Of a stretch of 42,641 nt of DNA, positions 10,036 to 21,300 are shown piece by piece. Numbering within the stretch: position 1 is the first letter of the stretch; each line of letters opens with the position of its first letter. Below the pieces are notes generated by a model. That model ran no database searches, was not told the origin of the DNA, and saw only the letters and a list, made by a program, of their open reading frames with translations. The position numbers were made by a program, and so were the translations under genes. Source of the DNA: Guyanagaster necrorhizus (lineage: Eukaryota; Basidiomycota; Agaricomycetes; Agaricales; Physalacriaceae); the NCBI RefSeq assembly GCF_019112545.1, contig NW_025064899.1, positions 955,064 through 997,704 on the forward strand, in the 5' to 3' direction.

Positions 10036-11985
10036 ATGGTCCGGGATATTTTTCGCGACTCGACCATTGGCCAAGCTATCAACCACATATCCAACGGCCG
10101 TATCTTTCCCTACGCTGAGCAGCGGCCCGCTTTTCAGGTGCCTTTACATTTTTTACCCGTGAAACCACCTTCGACCATATTGTCTCCCGATTCCGACGCG
10201 ATAACGCTGTGCAATGCGGAAACGCCCAGAGACACAATGCCTCGGGTGGAACTCACGAGGGAGTCGACTTTGGCTGTGGATGTTGAGGCGGAGAAGCATT
10301 GGGATTCTTGTACTGTAGGATGGTACAGTGACGACGACCAAGATAATCCGAGGTTCGACTTTCTCTGCACTCTCCGTTCAGCCCATTGACTGTATATGGT
10401 CTTCAGAAACTGGTCCCCAGCAAAACGCGCATTTGTCGCATTCTGTATCAGTTTCCTGACCTTTAGTGTGTACATTGGCTCAGCCATCTACACTCCGTCT
10501 ATTCCCGGATTGATGATCGACTTCAACGTCTCCCAGACCACGGCTACGCTGGGTCTCACGCTGTACGTTCTAGGTAAGTGGATCACGTTCCTTCAGCCGA
10601 CATGAACTCATGTTCCAATTAGCATACGGCATTGGACCCATGTTTTTGGCGCCCCTGCAAGAAATTCCCAGTATAGGTCGAAACCTGGTCTATATGGCCA
10701 CACTATTCTTGTTCATCATCTTCCAGATACCTATCGTTATGGCAAAAAACATGAGCACTGTCCTAGCGTTTCGCTTCCTTACTGGGTTCGTGAGCAGCCC
10801 TGCACTCGCTACGGGAGGTGCTTCCATGACTGATATCTACCCTGTGAACCACATCTCGTACGTGCTGGGTATCTGGGCACTTGGAGGGGTTGCTGGTCCC
10901 ATCCTTGGCCCAGTTATTGGAGGGTTTGCAGCTCAGGCGAATGGATGGCGATGGCCTCAGTATGAACTTATCTGGATAGTCAGCTTCGCCCTGATCTTCC
11001 TTCTTCTCCTTCTCCCTGAGACTTACGGGCCTACGATCTTGTTGAAACGAGCACGGCGGCTGAGGAAGTTGACGAGAAATCAACAACTGCGATCTCAGAG
11101 TGAGAAGGATTTAGAGGGGGAGTCATTTACGGCGGTGATGAAGGAGGCCCTCATTCGTCCCTTCATCTTGGCCAAAGAGCCTGTGTTGATGTTTTCCAAT
11201 CTTTACATTGGCTTTGTTTGTCAGTCTCAATCGTGTGCTCTGCTATCGAATTTGACTTTGACACTCTCTTGACAGATGCTATATTTTATTTGTGGTTCGA
11301 GGCATTTCCGTTGGTCTTTACAGATATCTACCACTTTCGCCTTGGTATCAGCGACCTGCCCTTTCTTGGGTTCATCGTTTCTGCTGCGATTACTGTATGA
11401 ACATTCGTGCTTTTATCACTACCATCACTAATTAGTGTTTTCCAGTACGCTGTATATGTCATCTACCTAAAATACCGCATCGCACCCCTTTTCGCAAAAG
11501 CTCGCACCACAGGAGTCGATGTCTTGCCTGAGATTCATCTCGAGATCGGACTCATGGCTAGTATCTTTATCCCGACGAGTCTCCTCATCTTTGGGTTCAC
11601 AGCAAAGGAGAGCATCCACTGGATCTTCCCTGTTATCGGGGCTGCCCTTTACCACCCTGGCATCTACTTTAGCTTCCAGAGTATCCTGACGTATGTGACG
11701 TGTGCATATCCTGCGTATGCTGCATCGGTTCTCGCGGGAAATACTCTCTTTCGCTCGACGGTTGCCAGTGTCTTTCCGTTGTTTGGCCGTGCATTCTTTC
11801 TTAACCTTGGTCTGGGCCCGGGATCCGCTCTTTTGGCTGGTATCTCCTTCTTGCTCATACCGGTGTTCTGGGTATGTTGGATATGATACCTGCACTACCT
11901 ATGTCGCTGACGTTATTTATACCAGTCGCTGTGGAAATGGGGCCCTGTGTTACGGAGGCGATCGGTATATGCCTTTAGCTCATGA
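10036..11985 (+). CDS. MFS transporter, DHA1 drug-efflux type
   Basis: Plasma-membrane proton antiporter of the major facilitator superfamily, 12-helix DHA1 group (relatives of fungal caffeine/fluconazole-resistance and polyamine exporters). Six exons: 10036-10352, 10407-10573, 10623-11219, 11276-11394, 11446-11871, 11926-11985. Introns are 49-56 bp, GT-AG, and joining them gives an open 561-aa frame. The hydrophilic N-terminus has about 106 residues and ends in DNPRNWSPAKR, the usual lead into helix 1. YTPSIPGLM follows helix 1. PLQEIPSIGR (about 172-181) replaces motif A. GGVAGPILGPVIGG (about 249-262) is antiporter motif C. A cytoplasmic charged loop (LLKRARRLRKLT) joins the two halves. 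The C-terminal half includes FYLWFEAFPLVFTDIYHF and NLGLGPGSAL. No stop or frameshift is seen, so it looks functional. The substrate cannot be read from sequence. A dead paralogue lies at 24375-25630 on the other strand. Confidence 0.92.
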
Positions 11986-12256
11986 AAAGTGTCCTCACCT
12001 TCAATTATACAGTGCCATTTAGAGATGGAAGGTGGTTGTGTGATAGTGTTATACTGTTGTATCCCTTGTCGACCTTTACCTGTAACTGTGATATCTATGA
12101 CATCAAAGTACAATTTCACTGTAAAGATCTCATGATGGTGCTGTGTATCATTCTCCACGATAAGCACAAGGATCATCCTCAATTTAGCGATGATGTGAAA
12201 TTTGTCGTTAATGTTATACAATGAAAAAGAATTTCCACCTGCTCTGGTGTCCCACA
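11986..12256. other. Spacer between MFS gene and tRNA-Leu
   Basis: Contains no gene. A 174-codon minus-strand frame crosses the whole tRNA-Leu gene and is a chance frame. Confidence 0.6.
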
Positions 12257-12335
12257 TGATGAGAGTGGGATTCGAACCCACGCCCTTTCGGACCAGATCC
12301 TTAGTCTGGCGCCTTAACCGCTCGGCCATCTCACC
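12257..12335 (-). tRNA. tRNA-Leu (AAG)
   Basis: A full class II cloverleaf reads from 12335 down to 12257 (79 nt). The acceptor stem GGTGAGA pairs with TCTCATC (one G-T pair), with discriminator A. The anticodon stem CCAGA/TCTGG encloses the loop CTAAGGA, giving anticodon AAG. A long variable arm follows, as expected for leucine. The T arm is GTGGG-TTCGAAT-CCCAC. There is no intron and no encoded CCA. It decodes CUU/CUC leucine codons. It forms the left edge of the CpG-free block. Confidence 0.97.
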
Positions 12336-14684
12336 ATGCCCAATATTTAGAATATAAATAGCTATCAAAGAAATGATGATTATACTCAGAATAATGAGTA
12401 CACTGCTACAAGAACTAGTCAACATCTCAGTAGTCACCTTTGAACCAGTTTAAGCCATTTATCCTTTTACAGCTATAAGACAGTTAGTGTCTGTCCAGAG
12501 ATTACTTGAGTCTAAGGCCAAAAGCAGGTTTGAAGGCCTGGGTATAGACTGCAGATCCAAGCCAGACTCTGCTGGTGGTGGTTCCAATAGTTCCAACAGT
12601 TCTGATGCTGCTGACAGATCTGTCAGTATCTCATCTTCTTAGACAATGCTTCAAATTGACTCTTATAAAAGAGCAGCAGTAAGCTACTATATGAATAAAA
12701 AGGGTTTCAGCTACTTCTGCTTCTTTAGCTCTCCAGTGATCACTGTAAGATTTGATGCAGGACCTGATAAGAGAAATCATAAAAGACTAGCAACTTGACT
12801 CATCTCTTTTTCTTCTTAATCTTAATGGCTGCAGCCACTTTAAAACCTATATACTTCCAGTCTAAAGTGATGCAGTCTTTTAAGGCTGCTATGATATATT
12901 CTCCTCTCTCTGGAGACACTATCCATTTCTGATCAGCTATCTGCCTACTGCATATGCTCCTGTAGTAAGCCCTCACTCTCAAGAGCCACTCACACTCTCC
13001 ACTAGATGATCTGGTTATATTCAAGACTGGAGGAGTGTGGGTTAATAGTGGAGGTTCTCAAGAAATAGAGCTCATACTCTACACACTTCTCACTGTCCTC
13101 ATTGACCCTAAGAAGCTTATCAGCAATGTCCTGCTCAATATTACTATCATCTGCTCCTCTGACTCTGTTGCTTCCTCTATATATTTCTTCAGTTCTGTTA
13201 CCAAGATGTCAATCTCTCTGTTTATGAGATTGAGGGCCTCTTCTCATCAGATGAGAATGAATCCTCTGATGTCTAATACCTTTGTCTAATATTTATTGGC
13301 TTCTTTATGGCTGGACTCATTGGAGATAAAGATGTCCACTCACATAATTGGAGGAAAGACATTAAGGTTGGTGAGCAGGGTCTCTTACTCATCAGCATAT
13401 GAATAGTAGCTAACAATAGCATTAGAACCACATGGAACAACTGTGCATCATTATAGTCTTTGTCAGACTTACTACAGTGCAAAAAATACTCACTGCAATG
13501 ATTTCATACTGGACAGATAGGAGTGCACCCACTGCATCAAGAGAATATTGCTATTGGGACATGCTTTGGACACATGATTCATAGTCTGTAGGGCTAAGAC
13601 TTTCTAGCATAGTATTTAAGCAAGTAGATTATATTCTGTAATTCTAGTCTCAAGCTAAGATTTAATACAACTGAATAAACTCTCTGACTCTCAGTGCAAT
13701 ACTTAAGCCTCTACTGAACTTTTCTCTTATCCTCTTATCTTTTTTCTTTTCTATTTCTCTCTCTCTTTTCTTCAGCTAGTGTCAAATCCTGGCAGCTGCA
13801 GATCAAGTAGCAGATCAAGTATTTGCAGTTGTTTAATCATTGCTTGACATTTAGCTTGAGACATATCATGCTTTGGTCTGATAGTTCTTAGTCTAGAACT
13901 TTTACATGTTAATCCCAACACATGAAATCATTATTCTCAGCATTGCAGACTCTTGTCTAATTATCTTCATTCTTGGTATCATTTACAATATCATCAGAGC
14001 AAATGAGAAGATACAGAAGTGCTAATACCAGAGTGACATTTGATTTCAGGAGTGCTATCTTGCAGCTCTCAGGCTCACCCCTGAGTCATCCATGCAATTC
14101 CACCTCAGTGAACATGAGTTCATTGTTGAGTCCTGCTCAGAAACTCCATCAGCTTCAGAGGCTGATATTACCACCACCACCACCACTGTCTACACATAGC
14201 TAAGCAAAGCAAGGCACAGTTTCTGACATCTTCAGTGAGGTTTCTGCATGGCTGGGAGTGCTATATATTGGGATTACTAAGCATTAGTGATAAGATAAGA
14301 TAGTTATAATAAAAGCAAAACAGTGAATCAATAGCAAGTTCTGGAGATATTTAGCAATCATCTATCCAGCCCAATCAAAACCATGTTATGGATGTAGAAG
14401 GCATTTTGAACAGCATATTTTCACTCAGTACAATACCTCTTGCTACAAAACATTCAATAGTTCCACTGTCTTATTATATCATCCAGTCATACAATAATAA
14501 TATGCCACTATTGAGATATGTGAAATTAGTGTGACATCTGAAAGAACCAAAGATACAAGACAGAGTATAGTAACTCACACTTGAAAGCAATTGTTCCTGT
14601 TGTGCAGAAAAAGAAGTATCTTAGAGGCTGCACTGAAGCTCAAGTTGTAATAACATAAATCATTTGTTATAGCATTATATGATC
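12336..14684. repeat. CpG-free AT-rich block, decayed repeat
   Basis: I read every line of this stretch and found no CG dinucleotide between the tRNA-Leu gene and 14684, about 2.35 kb. At its base composition tens of CpGs would be expected, and the flanks contain them normally. TpG and CpA are abundant. This is what long-term methylation and deamination of CpG leaves in an old transposable element. Coding traces are weak. On the minus strand 13482-13273 begins with HCSKSDKDYNDAQLF, preceded by cysteine codons, which recalls the zinc-knuckle end of non-LTR reverse transcriptases. That identification is tentative. An (ACC)n run occurs at about 14169-14186. No terminal repeats were recognised. 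Confidence 0.75.
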
Positions 14685-14704
14685 GGTTTGACAAGTTAAA
14701 GTAT

Positions 14705-14785
14705 GTTGGTATCGATTAGGGGTTAAATCACTTCGTTGTGGTATACAGGTCCGAAGAGCCGCAGGTTCGATTCCTGCTACCGACA
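14705..14785 (+). tRNA. tRNA-His (GTG) with 9-nt intron
   Basis: The acceptor GTTGGTA pairs with TACCGAC, with discriminator A. The D stem is GATT/AATC. The anticodon stem CTTCG/CGAAG encloses TTGTGG, then 9 nt, then C. Removing 14742-14750 (TATACAGGT), at the canonical site after position 37, leaves a 7-nt loop with anticodon GTG and the CTTCGTTGTGG context typical of fungal tRNA-His. The T arm is GCAGG-TTCGATT-CCTGC. The mature length is 72 nt, with the extra 5' G expected to be added after transcription. It marks the right edge of the CpG-free block. Confidence 0.9.
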
Positions 14786-15757
14786 TCTCTGCTACCAGCT
14801 TTATGTTTTTCTTGTTCTCTTATCACTTTTGAAATTTGACTCTTGAATCTTCAGTCCTGAGTCCTGCTGACTCTTAAGGTATACCTGACCATTACAGTTC
14901 AGAGTTCTGACTCAAGTTTACATCTCCTCTGGCAATTACAGTATATACACGATCTCCCTCCTCAAACATATCTTCCACAAGTGATACAAAAAGCAGATGT
15001 AACGAGTAACGAGAAAATGAATCCATGAAGACCGATAAATAATGAAAATATAGACCCAGAAGTGAAATATGGTATACAATAATGTGGGGTACGAAAGCTG
15101 GAAGGAAAACCCCCCTACCGCCGGTGTCTAAAATCATACAAGTGTCCGTCCCACGACGAAAGCAAAAAAAAATAAAAAAGAAAACCCCGGAAAGATTCCG
15201 ATGAATGATGTTTGATATTTCGTGGGGATGGGAAAAAAACTCTAAGCAAACGATAGCGAAAACAGAGCGATAGAGGTTATGTACACGTGTGACTTATTTA
15301 CACGGCAAGCGGAGTGTCAAAGGATCCAAAAGGCGGAACGAGAGATTGGCCAAAAGATCTATGGTTTTTTTGTTTCGGATCGGGGCGAGTCCGAGACGGA
15401 ACAGTGGCCTTTTTGTACGCGTGGAAGGGAGGCGGTTTATGTGGTCGATAACGAGGCTGAAGTGCGAGAGTAAAGAAGAGAGGATAAGGAGGTACGAGCG
15501 CGCAGAGATCATGGTATGGGTACAGCATGAAGGGAAATGAACCACAGACAAGATGAAGCGGAAGCAGAAGAAGGAATGGATTACAGGCGACTAGAAACTC
15601 TACAGTGAAGGAAGGATAGCACACAAGTCCGATAGATAAGTCCAAAACACCGAGGTAAAAGGAGGGAAAGAAGGGACGGGACGGCAAAGGAATAAATTCT
15701 GAGAATATTCCTTCGCGAGGTCCTTGTGAAACTGGTGGCACAGGGACAAGCAATACG
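14786..15757. other. Spacer; 3' side of the HSF gene
   Basis: The first 160 bp after the tRNA are also free of CpG, and then CpG returns (from about 14947). From about 15150 the + strand is strongly purine-rich, so it is pyrimidine-rich in the sense of the HSF gene and may be its 3' UTR. Long minus-strand frames here (for example 15774-15298) follow from that bias and are not considered genes. Confidence 0.5.
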
Positions 15758-18318
15758 CTATAACCCTTCTCCACGACCTAAGTTCCCAATATTTTGCATC
15801 CCTCCCCCAACCAGCCCACCCCCACTTCTCGGCCGGCCAATCAAATCCTGGGGTACTCCCCAAGAATTGGGCCCAGGTGCTTGATAATACCCTCCTCCGC
15901 CTTGAGAATAGCTGTGCTGATGACCCAGAGGGGCCGAGTCACTCCGTGCCCTCGTCGAGAACTTTTTCGAATTACGAACATTCACTACCTCTTCAGGGAT
16001 GGTGTGTGGCGGGGCGGAAAGAATACCTCCAGGTGAATGGGTTCCAGCACTGCCCATACCACCGCTTGAAATACCCCCGCCCATCCCTACACCCAATAAA
16101 CTCGACGACGTATCAATACGCGGGCGTTTGCGGTCTCCACCACCGGGGTGAGAAGAATACTGCAGCATGGGCGGTGGAGCAGGGGATGTAATATATATTC
16201 CCGGGTTAGGTGAGGGAAGAGTGGAGTGTGGATGAGGTGAAATGGAGGACATATGGTTATGGTTATGATTGTGGTTGGAGAAATGTTGGGGCGGATTTGG
16301 CGAGGAGGGCGAAGGCGAGTCGGATAACTCCGTTGGGAATTGAGGGACTGTGAATTTGGGTCAGCAATCGGAATAAAGACCATCGGGAATAATAAGAGGA
16401 AAACTTTGAAAAATAGGAACACCGCCATGGAAAGGAAAAAAATGACAAAGGGACAAAGGAATACGTAGAAGGCAGCAAAAATGTGGATCAGGACACTTCA
16501 GAAACGAAGATCGAATTGGGTAGATGCGCGACAAGAAAAGGCAGACATGCGAGCAGAGAAGGCGGGCCACGGACAGAGACGTGGGAACCGGACGAAGCAG
16601 GTTAGAAGGAAGACATGGCTAAGGCACGAATTTGGATGCAAACAAAGCAAAGCAGCAAAAGTAGACGCTCGCGGAAAGGGTACCGGAACCACAAGGAAAG
16701 TAGCAGCAAACCAGGAAGTATGCGGGTCGCACGTATCATAAGAATACGAAGATACTGGACAGCGGCAACACGAGACATAACACGTAAAAGAAAAGGGCAG
16801 GCCAGACAAGATCCCAATAACTGGAAAGAAAGGAAGCAAAGATGGGAATAACGGATGCAATAAATAACAATAACGATAGAGATGTGGGCTAAGAAGAGTA
16901 AAGGTAGTAAAAACATCCGCATATATGCGCAACGTAGGTGAACGCATGAAGAACCAGAAGGGAAATATAACACAAGTATACGGAGGGGCAGAAAACATAC
17001 GGTAAACATATGGAGATAACTGGCAACAGAGGAGAGGTCAAAGCTTTCGGGACGACGTTGCTTTGGCGTAGGGGAGGGGGGGATAAAGCGCGCAGAAAAT
17101 GGGGCGAAAAGTGGCTGGCGAGAAAGGACGGAGCAAGGCAGGACGCGAGAATACACAGCGGAGACGTGTAAAATGGAACTGGCGAATACATTGAAGAAGG
17201 AATAGAAGAGGGAAAGCAAAAACGAAAGAAAGTCAAAATGAAAGAAATGTACTCACGACTACCAGGGAAACCTTTGCCAACGAGATCCCATAACCTTGTG
17301 ACAATGTTGGTGAGGCGCTCTACTTTGCGACGCTCGTGAACAAGGGCATCCCACAAGCGGCGGTTATCATCACGCATGCCTGCAAGTTGTGCGGCGACCT
17401 GGGGACAAAGAATGATGAGATGATAATCCGAGGAGGAGAACAAATGCCATGGAAAATCCCGACACGAAGGCGAAAAGAACGCGGCAATGGAAGGATGCCC
17501 ACCTCTCCCGGTAGCTCGACTCTATGCTTCGCGCCCAAATCGGGCTCTAGTGCTTTGCGCTTGATATCATCGAGCAAGTCGGGACGTCCCCGCAGAAACT
17601 TGTGGTGAGAGAATTCCCAAGTTTGCGAGTCGGTAGAGGTACGCTGTGCACGAGGCGTACGGTTGATTTTGTGGAAACCGTACATGTTGAGTTGTCGCAC
17701 GAACGACGAGAACTGCGTTCGCGGTGTCAAGTACTGTTGCTACCATCAAATATTTCAGAAGCACGCACGTTATTGTGCTTGAAGTGGCTGCCCAATATGC
17801 TCCTGCTAAACTCTCCTATATTTGACACGACGAACGACGTTCCGAGCTGAGTCCACGTAATAAACTGCTCGGATTTAGGGTCAGCAATCATTCTATCGCA
17901 TTCACATTGAGAACAGCATTTGTGGAGCAAAAAGGAGTACGAACTGATACAGTTTCGTTACAAAGTTGTTGGTCGGCATTGGCTTGCCCAGGACACCAAT
18001 AGTCGCAGATCCAGGCGGCCCCTCTGTTGGTGATGGTTCCATATCCTGATCCTGGTCGTCGTCTGTTGGAGGCGGTGTCGTGCTACTAGTAAAAGAACGT
18101 TTTCTTTCAGTCCGTTGAATCGACGGTGCTGGAGATGCTGGCGAAGAGCCGACAGAGAGCGACGAGAGATTAAGCGACAGGGTCTCCCTCCCGTTTTGCT
18201 GTTGCTGTGTCGCGGTAGGGGTATTGCTGCTCGAGCTGGACGTCGGAAAAGGTGGGTAGGCCTGAGTGGGCTGGTCAATGGATGAGGCAGGCGGGGAAGG
18301 GAAAAACGAGTAATCCAT
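15758..18318 (-). CDS. HSF-type DNA-binding transcription factor
   Basis: A nuclear transcription factor with a heat-shock-factor winged-helix domain. Five exons on the minus strand: 18318-17945, 17892-17769, 17712-17503, 17398-17257 and 16347-15758. They join into an open frame of 479 aa. Residues 1-117 are Ser/Pro/Gln-rich and disordered. The DNA-binding domain runs from about 118 ([16 protein letters not shown]) through [20 protein letters not shown], which carries the family signature, to [18 protein letters not shown]. About 237-277 is a helical, coiled-coil segment ([20 protein letters not shown]) for oligomerisation. The tail is Pro/Gly/Ser-rich with a HNHNHNHNH run. There is no response-regulator receiver domain, so it is not a full Skn7. 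Three introns are 52, 56, 104 bp; the fourth is 909 bp (17256-16348), with a perfect GTGAGT donor and CACAG acceptor. Target genes are unknown; heat-shock elements are the expected site. Confidence 0.92.
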
Positions 18319-21300
18319 CGACGGTGGTGGATGGAGAGAAGGAGCGTTGTTTGCGAGTGTGTGATGGGATAATACGTGCCGGGGGTCCGGGACTTTTTGC
18401 CGGCGGGAGTTATTTTCTTATCCTCCTACATCATTTGCTTGATGTCGCCCATGCGGTCCGTATTCGAGCACGCAGCACGTTATTTGGCTTTCTTCTCCGT
18501 CCTCTTAGCAAGGAATTCAAAAGATTATTATTATTTTCTTATCTTGGGTCACCGTTCGCTGTTTGGCTCAGGGGACCTAGCATGACAGGCACTATTACAC
18601 GTGCCTAGCTTCCATCGGCCTTGGCCTCCGGTCCCTCGTGGCTTCTGTCAGGGCGCTTACCTACCCGAGCGCGGCTTGCGCCGTTACTGTATACGTATAT
18701 CCACGTCGATAAAATTTGCTGGGAGCCACCCTTTTTTATCAATTTTGGTGTAGTCTGTATAGCTAAATCAAAGCAGTCTCTGGCCGCCTCTATACCGCCT
18801 TTGTACATCCCTCGTTCCGCAGTTGCCCTTCCATGCGACACGGTCGTGCTTTACCTCTCACCCTTACTTCTCGCTCTATATTTTACTTCCGATCCCCCAG
18901 CATTCTTGTGCACCACTCTCACGCGTTTTCAGTTCTTACCCTTTTGCCCTCTTTTTATCCATCATTTTTTCGCGTCCCATTCCCACCGTTACGAGTCCAG
19001 ATCCATCACGTTCATATCCAGATTTCAAACAATTTGCAAAACTCGCGTATCGGCTAACACAGTCACAAAAACAGATCCGTCATTTGACTGATTCTTCGGA
19101 CTCGAATGGTACCGCGACGCCACTACAAAATATTGCACCAACCTCGATTACACCATTTCAACAGGCGGTGAACTCGAACATGTACAATAATAAACAAGGT
19201 ACTCGTCTCCCGTAGCGCTTAACTAATTCCTTACGGCAGTTCCAGGAGCTTCATTATAGTACGCCTCAAGTGGACCCTGACAGCACCCGCTACGTTATCC
19301 TCAAGGACACTCTACCCGCGAACATACAGGACGGCACCGAGGCCTACTAACAGCCTACTGTCGCTCCAGTCGTAAACAGACGCGCTTTTGTCGGCGGCGT
19401 ACAATCTCCAAGCTGGTCCGACACATCTGTAACGGTCCTCCGTAAAATAGATGACATCAAACAGCTCCGTATTGGCGCAGTTTCTCCAGTAAAGACGAAT
19501 TCAAGACACCGTAACGGCGGTAGAAGGCCGTCATCTACATGGCGCTTGCCCCAGAAATAGACGGAAGGAGCTTTCAACGCGGGTCCTATTTCCGAATCCT
19601 CTCCCCCCGACAGAGGTGATTTGGAAACTTTATCTCCGACTAATCAGCGAAGTTATAGGCAAGTCTACTGGCCATTGGGCCATGCGGGATAAGGCAATAA
19701 TATTGAGCATCGGATGACTACAAACCTAAGGGATCATGAAGTGGTCAATGCGACCTAAGGTAGCGCTGAGGGTGTTGACAGAACCGTAAACACCTCTCTC
19801 AATTATCTGCTAATCCATCGCTTCAAAAAGAAACGTCCGAGCCATTTGAATTGTATTCCAGAAAGTTGCGTGTTGATCGACGGATTAGAGTCTATCGCAA
19901 GAGCTCCGGGGCCAAGTTGTCACCCATAGTACCGATTGTTCCATGGGAAAATCCGCCTCTGAATAGACGTCATAAATATCTAGCCTCCAGTGTTCCGACC
20001 CCTGCAATAAATATAACTTTCCATTGTAACTTGTTATCCCAGGCCTCAGAGGTATCATGATTCTTGGGAGCCATCAGTCCTAAGATATGGCACCCGAGCT
20101 GCTGACCCTCTAGCAAACAGTTTCTTTCAAACACCAAGGGCAAACGGAGATCTACCATAGTCACGGAATCCCTTATTGGTCGAAGTGCGCTTGATTGTCA
20201 CTACGGACCTGACATACGGTAGTAACAATGCCATGGCACCTGTTCAACGATCAGCCTCCTTTCCAACCTCTTTAAATAAAGATACTCGGAGTTATGGTAG
20301 CCAAACGTGCTCTTGTAGGTCTGAAAGGATGCTACACTTCAGCAAGTGAGCTTTTGAACCGTCATATGTAGTGTCGCACTTAGAAGTTTAATTGATGGGT
20401 AGAACAGACATCTGGACCCAGATTACTGCATTAGATTTGGGAAACAAACAGCTAGACAGATTAGAATTGATAATGAGAATCATCCCCGACCTCGGCCCTG
20501 TTCCATAGTTTTCTCCCACTGTAAAAGCATCACGAATTTCAATACAATACGACTACTATCTCCGCATCGTAACACAGCGGATGGCCTCAAGTTACCGAAC
20601 AGGCAAAGACGGTAAACATTGCACCAGATGACTCGGCAATCCAGACAGCCATCTCCCACATTCAAGTTAACTTTTTGCGCTGGCCATCCGGCCGATAAAA
20701 AGAATACCCGAATGAAGAATCAAAAAAGAGCGGCAGAATCCAAGTTACGAATGCAAATGATCATATGTATCTCCAATAGCTTGCACCCGATCATTTCAGT
20801 GGCAATGAATGGGCCCAGCAGCTGATTCCGGATGATTTTAGGAACAAGGACCTGGCTACAACCACCGATGGTACAAACTCCCTCCTCGACAAAACAGCTA
20901 ATGATTATAAAATTATCCTAAAGCCAAGCCAGACATCATGAGAGTTTCCTCTTGCATTTCAAAATCGTGAACTCAATTCCACGCGGTCACTAGTACGCGA
21001 TCTCCCAAATCGTAAACGATCATCACCGACACATGCGGCTCCGAGTCCTGATAGGTTCGGTCACGAGAGAGGGGTAAAATAATAATTAAACTGACTTTAC
21101 CTTCCGCACGAGGAGCAGAACTCACCCATGAATTATAGCCAGAATATATGAGCAGCGGCCCGTTTTCGACGCGCTGAGTCAAGGTCCAGTTCAGCTCAAT
21201 CAAGAGGACCAAACTTCTGATAGTCTCTCACGGCTGGGCTTCCAATCCATGTTCGGATTATTACGCGTCATTCCGCCAAATCGCTAGGGAGTGGGGACAG

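Noticed and set aside
11467..11895. 142-codon minus-strand frame
   Set aside because: It is antisense to exon 5 of the MFS gene, whose own frame has strong family motifs.
11913..12437. 174-codon minus-strand frame
   Set aside because: It runs straight through the complete tRNA-Leu gene and so is a chance frame.
16498..17219. Long minus-strand frames of 166 and 205 codons inside the HSF gene
   Set aside because: They lie wholly within the C/T-rich intron 4; low purine content suppresses stop codons, and the composition (Ser/Phe/Leu/Pro runs) is that of translated pyrimidine tracts.
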